A stretch of 64,000 nucleotides of DNA from assembly GCF_914484835.1 (NCBI RefSeq), contig NZ_CAJZAR010000068.1:248001-312000 (forward strand), written 5' to 3'. This stretch comes from Paraburkholderia tropica (lineage in GTDB: Bacteria; Pseudomonadota; Gammaproteobacteria; Burkholderiales; Burkholderiaceae). Both the position numbers and the translations under genes were made by a program. Of this stretch, positions 33,378 to 42,040 are shown piece by piece (the stretch's first letter is position 1; every line of letters begins with the position of its first letter). The notes under the pieces are model-generated. The model saw only the letters and a program-made list of their open reading frames with translations. It had not been told where the DNA came from and did not search any database.

Positions 33378-33989
33378 ATGTTTTACGAACTGACGACCTT
33401 GTCGTCGCATATTCTGAAACTCCCGCAAGTCATCGGCCATGCGCAAACGTGGCTCGATCGGTCGGATACGATGGGCCGTTTGCTCGGCATCTGGACGTCG
33501 GAAAATGGCCGGCTCGGCAGCGTGCGTATTCTGCGCAGTTTCGCGAGCGGCGATGAACTGGCGCAAGAGCGCATCCGCGAATTGCATCACGCCGATCCCT
33601 TTGGCGCGGCCAGCAGCGCCTGCACATTCGAATGCGAAAGTTATGCCGCGTTTCCCTTTCTGCCCGCCGTGGAGCCGGGCGTTTTTGGCCGGTATTACGA
33701 ATTTCGCACTTACTGGCTGAATCCCGGCGGGCTCCAACCGACTATCGACGCGTGGGAAGCCGCCATGCCCGAGCGTTCGAAGCGTTCGCCTTTGACCGTC
33801 AATATGTTCGCGCTCGACGGCGCGCCGCGCATCACTCATATCTGGCCCTGGCATAGTCTCGACGAGCGCATTGCCATTCGCGCGCAGACCTATGCCGATG
33901 GAATCTGGCCGCCTAAAGGCGGCCCGCAGCAGTTTTATGAAGCGACGTCGACGATCTGGATTCCGAGTGAGGATTCGCCGCTGCGGTGA
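33378..33989 (+). CDS. NIPSNAP-family protein
   Basis: A 203-aa protein with two ferredoxin-like repeats: MFYELTTLSSHILKLPQVIGHAQTW at the start and YYEFRTYWLNPGGLQPTIDAWEAAMPE at mid-length, followed by THIWPWHSLDERIAIRAQTY. The ELRTY-type motif of the second repeat and the HIWPW(x)S strand identify the NIPSNAP family, small dimeric alpha/beta-barrel proteins of uncertain function often found near catabolic oxygenases. AGGAG lies 10 bp before the ATG. It is divergent from a LysR gene that may regulate it. Confidence 0.85.
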   Translation: MFYELTTLSSHILKLPQVIGHAQTWLDRSDTMGRLLGIWTSENGRLGSVRILRSFASGDELAQERIRELHHADPFGAASSACTFECESYAAFPFLPAVEPGVFGRYYEFRTYWLNPGGLQPTIDAWEAAMPERSKRSPLTVNMFALDGAPRITHIWPWHSLDERIAIRAQTYADGIWPPKGGPQQFYEATSTIWIPSEDSPLR

Positions 33990-34314
33990 GTGAATTGCGC
34001 ATTACTATGGAATCCGTATCATATTATTTTTATGCACACCGCGCGCGTTGACTCAACGTCAGGACGGAAAAATCACTACATCGGCGGCTGGGTGCTGAGC
34101 GTGAAGCTCGATACCATCGCGCCGCTCGACCTGTATTGCAGCACGGGCGAACCGGCGCTGTTAAAAGGCGTGCGCATGCATGCGCGTCATTCGTAACGCC
34201 TGCGCGCGCGCAAACGGATAAGATCCGCATCTGATCGAATCTCGCCGTCACGTCATGCTTTCGTGAATGTTTGGAAAGCGGATCGTAAGCCGGCGCATCG
34301 TCCCTCAGGATCTT
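33990..34314. other. Intergenic region before the alpha/beta hydrolase
   Basis: These 325 bp hold a short rightward open frame (33990-34196, 68 codons) without a ribosome site or recognisable motif, and AT-rich DNA near 34005-34035 that could be promoter. I see no repeat or hairpin of note. Confidence 0.4.
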
Positions 34315-35271
34315 ATGAAAACGCTCATCCCGGCCGTTTTGCTGTTCCTGTTGTCGACCTTCGCGCACGCGGCGGGCATCAAGTTCGTGCAGATTCCCGC
34401 CGATGCCAACGGTCCCGCGCTGCGCGCGATCGTGTGGACGCCCTGCGCCGATCCCGCCGAGGACGTGCCGCTCGGCCCGTATGTGCTCAGAGGCCGCCGC
34501 GACTGCGCGACCCTCGGCGACAAGCTGCCGCTGGTGGTCATTTCGCACGGCCACACCGGATCGTTCCTCGGCCATCACGATCTCGCCGAGACGCTCGCCG
34601 ACGCGGGCTTCGTCGTCGCCGCGATCAATCATCCCGGCGATTCCTTCGTCGATCCGAGCCGCGCGGGCGATTACTCCGTGTTCGTGGAGCGCCCCACCGA
34701 CATCAAACGCCTGATCGATTACCTGCTGGGCGCCGGGCCCGATGCACGCAACATCGACGCACAACGAATCGGCTTTTTCGGCTTTTCGCGGGGCGGCTAT
34801 ACGGGTCTCGTGCTCGCCGGCGGCGAACCGGATTTCCTGCACGCCGGCCTGACGTGTCCGACGCCAAGACCGCCCATTTGCCAACAGATCGAAAACAAGA
34901 CGCTGCCCGCCACGGCCATGACGCACGACCCTCGCATCAAGGCGCTCGTGCTTGCGGACCCGCTCAACGCCTTCCCCGCGCCGGACGATCTGAAGAACGT
35001 GCACGCGCCCATCCAGTTGTGGGCCTCGCAATTCGGCGGCGATGGCGTGATGCCGCACGACGCGCCCGCGCTCGCTCGCACGCTGGCGCAGCGGCCCGAC
35101 TATCACAGCGTGCCCGATTCGGCGCATTTCGCTTTTCTCGCGCCGTGCTCCGAGCGGATGAAAAACCAGGAGCCGGAAATCTGCACCGATCCCAAAGGCT
35201 TCGATCGCGCCGCGTTTCATCGGCAATTCGACGAATCGGTGCTTGCGTTTTTTAAAGCGAATCTGAATTAA
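34315..35271 (+). CDS. Exported alpha/beta hydrolase (dienelactone hydrolase/PAF-acetylhydrolase-like)
   Basis: From the ATG at 34315 the product is 318 aa with a signal peptide (cut after FAHA near residue 19). The alpha/beta-hydrolase core is seen in LPLVVISHGHTGSFLGHHDLAETLADAG (oxyanion strand), the nucleophile Ser158 in GFFGFSRGGYTG and a late His in VPDSAHFAFLAPC. Several cysteines (CADPAED, RRDCAT, TCPTPRPPICQQ, APCSERM) may form disulfides, fitting a periplasmic location. The substrate is unknown. A second in-frame ATG at 34267 would precede the signal peptide by 16 residues and is less likely. Confidence 0.83.
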   Translation: MKTLIPAVLLFLLSTFAHAAGIKFVQIPADANGPALRAIVWTPCADPAEDVPLGPYVLRGRRDCATLGDKLPLVVISHGHTGSFLGHHDLAETLADAGFVVAAINHPGDSFVDPSRAGDYSVFVERPTDIKRLIDYLLGAGPDARNIDAQRIGFFGFSRGGYTGLVLAGGEPDFLHAGLTCPTPRPPICQQIENKTLPATAMTHDPRIKALVLADPLNAFPAPDDLKNVHAPIQLWASQFGGDGVMPHDAPALARTLAQRPDYHSVPDSAHFAFLAPCSERMKNQEPEICTDPKGFDRAAFHRQFDESVLAFFKANLN

Positions 35272-35363
35272 TTCGGATCGCGAAGTAATGGAAATGTGTG
35301 TGCGGTCCGCTCACCATCGATCGGCGGTCGCAGGCGTTTGAAGTCCCGCCGTTGCGAAGCGGA

Positions 35364-35819
35364 TCACGCGATCGTCAGGTTGTACGTATAGAAAACCTCG
35401 TCGCGCTTCCAGCCGAGCGACTCATACAAGGCCTGCGCTTTCAGATTGGTTTTAGCGGTGGTCAAATCCATGCGCACTTTGCCATCGCGCTTCGCGTGCG
35501 CCGCTGCCGCCTGCAACAGATGCTTTGCTACGCCCGCACGCCGCGCAGACTCCGCGACAAACAGGTCGTACAGCACATAAATCGGCGCGGCCTCGACCGA
35601 GCAAAACGAAGGATAAAGCTGACAAAATCCGGCCAGTGCATGATCGCCGGTATCGCCCGTATCGGCGACCAGCAACACCGACTCATTCGCCTGCGTTCTT
35701 TGTGCAATGAATTGCGTGGCGAGCGGCAGATTGGACGGCTGCTCGTAAAACACGCGATAGTCGTTAAACAAACGCGCCACCGCATCGAGATCGCGCGCCG
35801 CGTATTGCCTGATTTCCAT
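35364..35819 (-). CDS. GNAT family N-acetyltransferase
   Basis: The 151-aa product (start MEIRQYAARDLDAVARLFNDYRVFYE) is a GNAT of the YhdJ/Eis-like small type: YVLYDLFVAESARRAGVAKHLLQAAAAHA forms the acetyl-CoA-binding region with the loop ARRAGVAKHL, and AQALYESLGWKRDEVFYTY is the C-terminal motif. The acceptor is unknown. It converges on the hydrolase gene, 92 bp away. Confidence 0.87.
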   Translation of the reverse strand: MEIRQYAARDLDAVARLFNDYRVFYEQPSNLPLATQFIAQRTQANESVLLVADTGDTGDHALAGFCQLYPSFCSVEAAPIYVLYDLFVAESARRAGVAKHLLQAAAAHAKRDGKVRMDLTTAKTNLKAQALYESLGWKRDEVFYTYNLTIA

Positions 35820-35965
35820 ATTCGCCACTCCGCTTCCATTCATGACCGCCCGATTCGGGAAGCCGCGACTATACGAGAGCGGGCTTCACCACGAAAGAGC
35901 CACGCGACGCGCCGTCGCTGGGGCCATGCCGTGTGGCGTCGTTCTACATCGCGTACCGGCAAAAT

Positions 35966-36835
35966 TCAGGCCCCAAACCGCTCCGCAATCGCATCGACGA
36001 CCACACGCACGCGCGACGTGTGCGCCAGATCCTCGTGCAACACGAGCCACGCCTCGTAGTTTTTCGCGCGCCGTTTGTGCGGCCAGATGCGCACCAGTTC
36101 CGGGTAACGCTGCTCCACATACACCGGCAATTCGCCGAGCCCGAGCCCTGCGCGCACGAATGTGCTGAGCATGAGGCTCGAATCCATTTCCGCGACCACG
36201 CGGCCTTGCGCGCGCGATTCGCCCACGAGCGTGGCGTCCTGTCTCGTCGTGACGCCAGGCTGGTATAGCGCGATATCGTGCCCCGCGAGTTGCCTGCCCG
36301 TGCGCGGCTCGCCATGCCGCGCGATATAGCTGCGCGACGCGTACAGCCCCACTTCCCAACTGCCGAGCCGCCGCACGATCAGACCCGGCTGCTCGGGGCG
36401 CTGCGTGCGCACGGCGACGTCGGCCTCGCGACGCGACAGATCGAGCAGACGCGGCGTGGTAGTCAGGATCGCGCGGACCTCGGGATGGCGCAGATGCAGC
36501 CGCTCGATCGCGGGAATCACGAAGTCGATGGCGAGCGTGTCGGTGGTCGTCACGCGCACTTCGCCCGCCACGCGCTCGTCGGCGCCTTCGCTTTTGCGCG
36601 CGAACGAAATGGCCAGGCGCTCCATCTGCTCGGCGGTTTGCAGCACGTGTTGTCCGCTTTGCGTGAGGACGAGACCGGCCGTGGTCCGCAGAAACAACCG
36701 GCTGCCGAGTGTGCTTTCGAGACCGGCAAGACGGCGGCCCGCCGTCGTCTGATCGATGTCGAGTTGCTGGGCCGCGCCGCGCAAGGTGCCCGCGCGATAC
36801 ACAGCGAGAAAGATTCGAACGTCGTCCCAGTTCAT
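35966..36835 (-). CDS. LysR-family transcriptional regulator
   Basis: From the ATG at 36835 the protein is 289 aa with the LysR helix-turn-helix (MNWDDVRIFLAVYRAGTLRGAAQQLDIDQTTAGRRLAGLE). The effector domain starts near residue 85. It is divergent from a Bcr/CflA-type MFS pump gene, and the 128-bp gap holds two palindromes, one of them a perfect 16-mer. It probably controls the pump gene. The frame is open 66 bp further upstream, but the standard LysR opening favours 36835. Confidence 0.9.
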   Translation of the reverse strand: MNWDDVRIFLAVYRAGTLRGAAQQLDIDQTTAGRRLAGLESTLGSRLFLRTTAGLVLTQSGQHVLQTAEQMERLAISFARKSEGADERVAGEVRVTTTDTLAIDFVIPAIERLHLRHPEVRAILTTTPRLLDLSRREADVAVRTQRPEQPGLIVRRLGSWEVGLYASRSYIARHGEPRTGRQLAGHDIALYQPGVTTRQDATLVGESRAQGRVVAEMDSSLMLSTFVRAGLGLGELPVYVEQRYPELVRIWPHKRRAKNYEAWLVLHEDLAHTSRVRVVVDAIAERFGA

Positions 36836-36867
36836 GTGATTGGCGAAATTTACCGAGGTTTCCCGAT

Positions 36868-36904
36868 GCTGCAAATTTGCAGCCCATGGCTGCATTCGCA
36901 TGCA
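36868..36904. promoter_or_regulatory. Palindromes in the LysR/MFS divergent promoter
   Basis: GCTGCAAATTTGCAGC (36868-36883) is a perfect 16-bp palindrome and TGCAT-TCGC-ATGCA (36891-36904) a second inverted repeat; both contain TGCA half-sites. Placed midway between the divergent LysR and pump genes, they are likely LysR operators. Confidence 0.6.
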
Positions 36905-36963
36905 TTTTCACATGGAAGCGCGCTCGCTAGCATGACGGCTCATTCATCGGATCTTCCGTTCTT

Positions 36964-38145
36964 ATGCCACGACTCTCTTTCATTCTGACCGCCGCGATGC
37001 TCAACGCCTTTGGGCTGATCGCCTCCGATATCTATTTGCCCGCGATGCCCGACATGGCGCGCGCATTCGCCATCGCCGACTGGCGCATGCCGCAAACGGT
37101 CTCCGTGTATCTGCTCGCGCTCGCGGTCGCGCAACTCGTTTATGGGCCGCTTTCGGATCGATACGGCCGCAAGCCCGTCGTGCTCGCGGGCATCGCGCTC
37201 TATATGGCGGGGTCGCTGGGTTGCGCGCAGGCCGCGGGCTTCGCCGCGTTTCTCGGCTGGCGCGTGGTGGAAGCGGTGGGCGCGGCGTCGGGCCTCGTGA
37301 TCGGCCGCGCGATCATCGCGGACACTTGCAGCAAGCACGTGTCCGCCAAGGTCTACGCCGTGGTGTATCCGCTGGTGTCGTTGTCGCCGGCGCTCGCGCC
37401 CGCCGTGGGCGGCCACCTGGCCGCGTCGTTCGGCTGGCACGCCGACTTCCTGTTCGTCGCGGCCTTCGCCGCCGTCGCGTTCGCGCTCGTGTGCGCGGTG
37501 CTGCCGGAAACGCATCCGCGCGCGTCGCGAAGCCGCGTCACGTCGCTCGCAGGTTTCGGCGATGTGCTGCGCGACGGCGCGTTCCGCCGCTATACGGTCG
37601 TGGTTTGCTGCATCTACGGCGCGTGGTTCGTCTATCTCACGCAGTCGCCGTTTCTGTTCGCGCGGCTCGGGCTCGGCGAGGCGCATCGCGGCTGGCTGTA
37701 TCTGCCGCTCACGGGCGGCATCATCGTCGCGAATCTGCTGGCGCGGCGCTGGCTCGACCGCTGGCCGTACGACCGCATCGTGACGATGGGCGTGCTCAGT
37801 TTCGTGCTGGGCGGCGCGGCGTTTATCGCGGTGGCCGCGCTCGGCGTGACGGGCATTCCCGCCGTCGTGCTGCCGATGTGCCTCGTCAGTCTCGCCAATG
37901 GTTCGTCGCTGTCGCTCGCGGTGTCCGGCGCCATCGCGGCGCCGCATGGACGCGCGGCCAGCGCATCGGGGCTCGTCGGGTTCTGCCAGATCGGCAGCGC
38001 CGCGTTGCTCGCGAGCGGCATCAGCGCCGTGTTCGGCACGAGCCTGCCCGTGGTGGCGGTGTCGATCGCAGCGCTCGGGCTGCTTGCGCTCGGCGCGTGC
38101 CTGAGCGTCGGTCGTTCGACAGCCGCCGCCGCGAATCGCGTCTGA
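36964..38145 (+). CDS. Bcr/CflA-family drug resistance MFS transporter
   Basis: A 393-aa, 12-helix transporter with Bcr/CflA fingerprints: SDIYLPAMPDMARAF in helix 1, AQLVYGPLSDRYGRKPVVLAG in loop 2-3 (MFS motif A) and SLSPALAPAVGGHLAASFGW in helix 5. The family exports drugs such as bicyclomycin, chloramphenicol or sulfonamides, and some members export cysteine. The ATG at 36964 has no strong ribosome site. The divergent LysR gene and the palindromes between them suggest induction by an unknown compound. Confidence 0.9.
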   Translation: MPRLSFILTAAMLNAFGLIASDIYLPAMPDMARAFAIADWRMPQTVSVYLLALAVAQLVYGPLSDRYGRKPVVLAGIALYMAGSLGCAQAAGFAAFLGWRVVEAVGAASGLVIGRAIIADTCSKHVSAKVYAVVYPLVSLSPALAPAVGGHLAASFGWHADFLFVAAFAAVAFALVCAVLPETHPRASRSRVTSLAGFGDVLRDGAFRRYTVVVCCIYGAWFVYLTQSPFLFARLGLGEAHRGWLYLPLTGGIIVANLLARRWLDRWPYDRIVTMGVLSFVLGGAAFIAVAALGVTGIPAVVLPMCLVSLANGSSLSLAVSGAIAAPHGRAASASGLVGFCQIGSAALLASGISAVFGTSLPVVAVSIAALGLLALGACLSVGRSTAAAANRV

Positions 38146-38194
38146 TTGTTCACACCAACACAAACGCGATCCTCGGGCGGCGGCTCACCCGCCC

Positions 38195-38479
38195 TTACAA
38201 CCCTTCGACGATCGAAATCTGCGCGATGCAATGTCCGTCGCGCTTCAGCTTCGCCGACTGATATTCCGGCGAGTTGTAGCAGTCGAGCGCCGTGTCCATG
38301 TCCTTGAACTCGATCACGACATGGCGCTGAAACGCCTCGCCCTCCAGCACGCGCGACTCGCCGCCGCGCGCCAGAAACACCGCCCCGTACTTCTTGAACG
38401 CCACCGGCGCGATGTCCGTGTAGTCCTTGTATTTCACCGGGTCCAGCACGGTGACATGGGCAATCCAGTAAGCCGCCAT
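38195..38479 (-). CDS. DUF1330 family protein
   Basis: From the ATG at 38479, preceded by AGGAGGAAG, the product is 94 aa. It matches DUF1330 over its length (AYWIAHVTVLDPVKYKDYTD, then GESRVLEGEAFQRHVVIEF and the SPEYQSAKLKRDG loop). The fold is a dimeric ferredoxin-like barrel as in EthD and antibiotic monooxygenases. The gene is divergent from the DUF1185-led operon and shares the region with two TATGG-N4-CCATA-like sites, so it may belong to the same regulon. Confidence 0.9.
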   Translation of the reverse strand: MAAYWIAHVTVLDPVKYKDYTDIAPVAFKKYGAVFLARGGESRVLEGEAFQRHVVIEFKDMDTALDCYNSPEYQSAKLKRDGHCIAQISIVEGL

Positions 38480-38600
38480 CTCTTCCTCCTGTCTGCGAAA
38501 AGTCTCGGGCGCTCGCGCGCCGATTGGTCGAACCCTACTCCAGCGGGCCCGTTTTTTCCCGCGATTCCGGCCTCGCGCCGGATCGATAGGGTTAACACGC

Positions 38601-38628
38601 ATGGTACGCCGTACTATGGCATACCACA
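38601..38628. promoter_or_regulatory. Operator-like sites (TATGG-N4-CCATA type) upstream of the flavin monooxygenase operon
   Basis: CATGG-TACG-CCGTA (38600-38613) and TATGG-CATA-CCACA (38615-38628) lie next to each other, 37 bp before the DUF1185 start codon and between it and the divergent DUF1330 gene. Near-perfect versions occur at 54039-54052, 54080-54093 and 55052-55065 around a FadR-type regulator gene. Palindromes with short 5-bp arms are usual for FadR-type GntR proteins. Confidence 0.55.
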
Positions 38629-38664
38629 ATGCCTTCCATCATCAACGGACCCAGGAACCTTGCT

Positions 38665-39267
38665 ATGAGCCTGATTCGCAAATCCATTCTTCACGTCGAA
38701 ACCGTCTATGTGGATGGCGACAAAGCCGCTGCGAAGCCGCTCAAAATGATCGGCGCGGCGGTGGTCATCAAGAACCCGTGGGCGGGCCGCGGCTACGTGG
38801 AAGACCTCTCGGCGGACATTCGCGCGATCGCGCCGCAACTGAGCGAGCACCTCACGAAGCTGATCATCGACGAGGCAGGCTCGGGCGAAGCGGTCGAGGC
38901 GTTCGGCAAGAGCGCCATCGTCGGTCTCTCGGGCGAACTGGAGCACGCGTCCGCGCTGATCCACACGCTGCATTTCGGCAACACGTACCGCTCGGCCGTC
39001 GGCGCCAAGTCGTATCTGGCGTTCAACAACACGCGCGGTCCGGCGAATGCGCCGCTGCTGATTCCGATGATGGACAAGAACGACGAAGGCCGCCGTTCGC
39101 ACTATCTGACGCTGCAATTTTCGATCCCCGATGCACCCGCTGCCGACGAACTCGTGATCGCCATCGGCGGCGCGACCGGCGGCCGTCCGCACCACCGCAT
39201 TGGCGACCGTTATCAAGACCTCGCAGAGCTCGGAAATGATCTCAAGAACCCTGCAGCTGTCAAATAA
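38665..39267 (+). CDS. Amino-acid-synthesis family protein (DUF1185, PF06684)
   Basis: The 200-aa product, starting MSLIRKSILHVETVYVDG after AGGAACC, matches the DUF1185 family: KPLKMIGAAVVIKNPWAGRGYVEDLS, IDEAGSGEAVEAFGKSAIVGLSGELEHASALIHTLHFGN, and the late strand VIAIGGATGGRPHHRIGD. Structures of this family show a chorismate-mutase-like trimer and suggest a part in amino-acid metabolism, but no reaction is established. It heads the operon of hydrolase, flavin reductase, monooxygenase, aldehyde dehydrogenase and permease, which is its usual type of neighbourhood, and it overlaps the hydrolase gene by 32 bp. Confidence 0.87.
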   Translation: MSLIRKSILHVETVYVDGDKAAAKPLKMIGAAVVIKNPWAGRGYVEDLSADIRAIAPQLSEHLTKLIIDEAGSGEAVEAFGKSAIVGLSGELEHASALIHTLHFGNTYRSAVGAKSYLAFNNTRGPANAPLLIPMMDKNDEGRRSHYLTLQFSIPDAPAADELVIAIGGATGGRPHHRIGDRYQDLAELGNDLKNPAAVK

Positions 39268-40054
39268 TCGCGCCGCGCACTATCTGGAACAGGGCGCCGG
39301 CGAACCGCTGGTGCTGATTCACGGTGTGGGCATGCAGGCGCAGGCGTGGTATCCGCAGATCGACGATCTGTCGCGCGATTTCCGCGTGATTTCCGTCGAT
39401 ATGCCGGGCCACGGCGAAAGCGGCGCGCTCGATGAGAACGCCAGCCTGCAGCAGTTCGTGGCCTGGGCGATCGAATTCATCGAAGCGCTGAACGCGGGTC
39501 CGGTCAATCTGGCCGGCCACTCGATGGGCTCGCTGATTGCGGCAGGCGTGGCCGTCACGCGGCCCGACCTCGTCAAACGCGTGGCAGTCCTGAACGGTGT
39601 GTACCGCCGCACGCAGGAAGCGCGCGACGCCGTGCTGCAACGCGCCGCCGAACTGCGATCCGGCACCATCGACATCGATACGCCGCTCAAGCGCTGGTTC
39701 AACGCCGACGAGGCCCAGCGCCTCGCCGCGCAAAAGGTCGAAGCGTGGCTCAAGTCCGTGAATCTCGCGGGCTACGCCACGGCTTACACGGCCTTCGCCA
39801 AAGGCGACGAAGTCTATGCCGACGGCTGGCACACGATTGCCTGCCCGGCGCTCGTGCTCACGGGTTCGGACGATCCGAACTCCACGCCGGAGATGGCCCG
39901 CCAGATGGCCGCCGCGGCGCACCACGGCCAGGCCGTCGTGATCGAGGACGAACGCCATATGGTGAACCTGACGGCGCCCGAAGCCGTCAATCTCGCCCTG
40001 CGCGCCTGGTTGCAGACCGCGCCGGTTGCGGAACTCACAAAGTCGGAAGTGTGA
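39236..40054 (+). CDS. Alpha/beta hydrolase (RutD-like role)
   Basis: From the ATG at 39236 the protein is 272 aa. It shows a classic hydrolase layout: LVLIHGVGMQAQAWYPQI (oxyanion loop), nucleophile Ser96 in NLAGHSMGSL, an acid in LVLTGSDDPNSTP and the late His in EDERHMVNLTAP. Enzymes of this size act on esters, enol-lactones or, as in RutD, aminoacrylate-type intermediates. The start overlaps the DUF1185 gene by 32 bp and its stop is one base before the flavin reductase ATG, so it is part of the same translational unit. Substrate unknown. Confidence 0.88.
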   Translation: MISRTLQLSNNRAAHYLEQGAGEPLVLIHGVGMQAQAWYPQIDDLSRDFRVISVDMPGHGESGALDENASLQQFVAWAIEFIEALNAGPVNLAGHSMGSLIAAGVAVTRPDLVKRVAVLNGVYRRTQEARDAVLQRAAELRSGTIDIDTPLKRWFNADEAQRLAAQKVEAWLKSVNLAGYATAYTAFAKGDEVYADGWHTIACPALVLTGSDDPNSTPEMARQMAAAAHHGQAVVIEDERHMVNLTAPEAVNLALRAWLQTAPVAELTKSEV

Positions 40055-40055
40055 A

Positions 40056-40979
40056 ATGAGCCAAGAGACACTCAAACTCAACACCCGGGAATTGCGCGAC
40101 GCCTTCGGCGCGTTCATGACGGGCGTGACCATCGTGACGACCGCGCGCGACGACGGCCAGCCGCTCGGCTTCACCGCGAATTCGTTTTCGTCCGTGTCGC
40201 TGGACCCCGCGCTGCTGCTCGTGAGCATCGCGAAGACGTCGAGCAATTATCAGACGTTTTCCACCACCGGCCACTTCGCGATCAACATCCTCGCGGAGAA
40301 CCAGAAGGATCTGTCGAATACGTTCGCACGCCCGAGCGACGATCGTTTCGCGAACGTGAACTGGCAACTGAGCACGAACCGCAATCCGCTGATCGATGAC
40401 GTGAGCGCCTGGTTCGACTGCACCACGCACGCGATCATCGACGCGGGCGATCACGCGCTCATCGTCGGCAAGGTCGAAGCATTTCACTCGGCGGGCTATG
40501 CGGGCCTCGGCTATTACCGCGGCGGCTATTTCACGCCCGCCAAGGTCTCGGCGGAAGTGATCGCTGGGCCGAAGGTCATCGTCAACGCGATCATCGCGCG
40601 CGACGACAAGGTGCTGCTCACGCGCACCGCCGACAACAAATGGGGTCTGCCTTCGAAGGAGATCGGCAACGAAGGCGCGGACAAGGCGCTCGCCGCCCTC
40701 TTCAGCCAGTACCAGCCGGACGCGTCGGCGAGCTTCATCTATTCGGCGTACAACAACACCGAAACCCATTACCAGTACATCTCGTTCCTCTGCAGCGCGC
40801 CCGATGAAGCGGCCGTGGCAGGCGATTTCGTGAGCCTCGACGACATCGCGCCGGACCAGTTCGCGGACAGCGCGCTGGCCAGCATGCTCCAGCGCTATCG
40901 CAAGGAGAGCCAGCTCAAGAGCTATGGCATGTACTACGGCGACCACAGCAACGGCACGGTCCGGCCGCTTCTTTCCTGA
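40056..40979 (+). CDS. Flavin reductase fused to a degenerate Nudix-like domain (copy 1)
   Basis: The 307-aa protein has two parts. Residues 8-165 are a flavin reductase of the HpaC/RutF type (ELRDAFGAFMTGVTIVTTARDD, GFTANSFSSVSLDPALLLVSIA, HFAINILAENQ and a final AGLGYYRGGY), which makes free FMNH2 for the adjacent monooxygenase. Residues 172-307 begin VIVNAIIARDDKVLLTRT and KWGLPSKEIGNEGADKALAALF, like a Nudix fold, but the hydrolase signature REXXEE is absent (LAALFSQY instead). The tail MLQRYRKES to YYGDHSNGTV is shared with the homologue at 52874-53830. A ligand-sensing or docking role for the tail is a guess. Confidence 0.82.
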   Translation: MSQETLKLNTRELRDAFGAFMTGVTIVTTARDDGQPLGFTANSFSSVSLDPALLLVSIAKTSSNYQTFSTTGHFAINILAENQKDLSNTFARPSDDRFANVNWQLSTNRNPLIDDVSAWFDCTTHAIIDAGDHALIVGKVEAFHSAGYAGLGYYRGGYFTPAKVSAEVIAGPKVIVNAIIARDDKVLLTRTADNKWGLPSKEIGNEGADKALAALFSQYQPDASASFIYSAYNNTETHYQYISFLCSAPDEAAVAGDFVSLDDIAPDQFADSALASMLQRYRKESQLKSYGMYYGDHSNGTVRPLLS

Positions 40980-40990
40980 AAGGTATCCCC

Positions 40991-42028
40991 ATGCGTTTTT
41001 CGCTTTTCGTTCACATGGAGCGCGTCTCCGACCAGACGAGCCAGAAGCAGCTTTACGAAGAAATGGTCGAGCTGTGCCAGATCGCGGATCGCGGCGGCAT
41101 GCACGCGGTCTGGACCGGCGAGCATCACGGCATGAACTTCACGATCGCGCCGAACCCGTTCCTCAATCTCGTCGATCTGGCGAGCAAGACGAAGAACGTG
41201 CGCCTCGGCACGGGCACCGTGATCGCGCCGTTCTGGCACCCGATCAAGCTCGCGGGCGAAGCCGCGATGACCGACATCATCACGAACGGCCGTCTCGATC
41301 TGGGCATTGCGCGCGGCGCCTATTCGTTCGAATATGAACGTCTGATGCCGGGCCTCGACGCCTGGAACGCGGGCCAGCGCATGCGCGAACTGATTCCCGC
41401 CGTGAAGAAGCTCTGGGAAGGCGATTACGCGCACGAGGGCGAGTTCTGGCAGTTCCCGTCCACCACGTCGTCGCCGCTGCCGCTGCAACAGCCGCATCCG
41501 CCGATCTGGGTGGCCGCGCGCGATCCGAACAGCCACGAATTCGCCGTCGCCAACGGCTGCAACGTGCAGGTCACGCCGCTGCATTTCGGCGACGATGAAG
41601 TCGAAAAACTCGTCGGCCATTTCAACGCCGCGTGCGAAAAGTTCAGCGAGATGCCGCGTCCGCAGATCATGCTGCTGCGCCACACCTACGTGGCGAGCAG
41701 CGAAGACGACGCGCAAGTGGCCGCCGACGAAGTCAACGTGTTCTACAACTACTTCGGCGCATGGTTCAAGAACGAGCGTCCGGTCAGCAAGGGCATGATC
41801 AAGACGCTGAGCCCGGAAGAAATTGCGGCGCACCCGTTCTACACGCCGGAAGCGATGCGCAAGAACAACGTGATCGGCACGCCCGAGGAAGTGATCGCGC
41901 GCCTGAAGGCTTACGAGAAACTCGGCTTCGACGAGTACTCGTTCTGGATCGATACGGGCATGAGCTTCGAGCGCAAGAAGGCGTCGCTCGAACGGATGAT
42001 CAACGACGTGATGCCGGCGTTCAAGTGA
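40991..42028 (+). CDS. LLM-class (luciferase-like) flavin-dependent monooxygenase
   Basis: A 345-aa TIM-barrel flavoprotein of the bacterial luciferase family: MRFSLFVHMERV strand, WTGEHHGMNFTIAPNPFL (substrate/flavin loop), VRLGTGTVIAPFWHPIKLAGEAAMTDIITNGRLDLGIARG, which is the family's strongest signature, and PIWVAARDPNSHEFA. Such enzymes use FMNH2 supplied by a partner reductase to hydroxylate or cleave substrates, as in RutA, EmoA and NtaA. The fused flavin reductase is encoded 11 bp upstream, so the pair forms a two-component monooxygenase. The aldehyde dehydrogenase downstream suggests an aldehyde product. Substrate unknown. Confidence 0.92.
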   Translation: MRFSLFVHMERVSDQTSQKQLYEEMVELCQIADRGGMHAVWTGEHHGMNFTIAPNPFLNLVDLASKTKNVRLGTGTVIAPFWHPIKLAGEAAMTDIITNGRLDLGIARGAYSFEYERLMPGLDAWNAGQRMRELIPAVKKLWEGDYAHEGEFWQFPSTTSSPLPLQQPHPPIWVAARDPNSHEFAVANGCNVQVTPLHFGDDEVEKLVGHFNAACEKFSEMPRPQIMLLRHTYVASSEDDAQVAADEVNVFYNYFGAWFKNERPVSKGMIKTLSPEEIAAHPFYTPEAMRKNNVIGTPEEVIARLKAYEKLGFDEYSFWIDTGMSFERKKASLERMINDVMPAFK

Positions 42029-42040
42029 GGTCGTAATTCC

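Noticed and set aside
33990..34196. 68-codon open frame between NIPSNAP and hydrolase genes
   Set aside because: No ribosome site and no conserved features.
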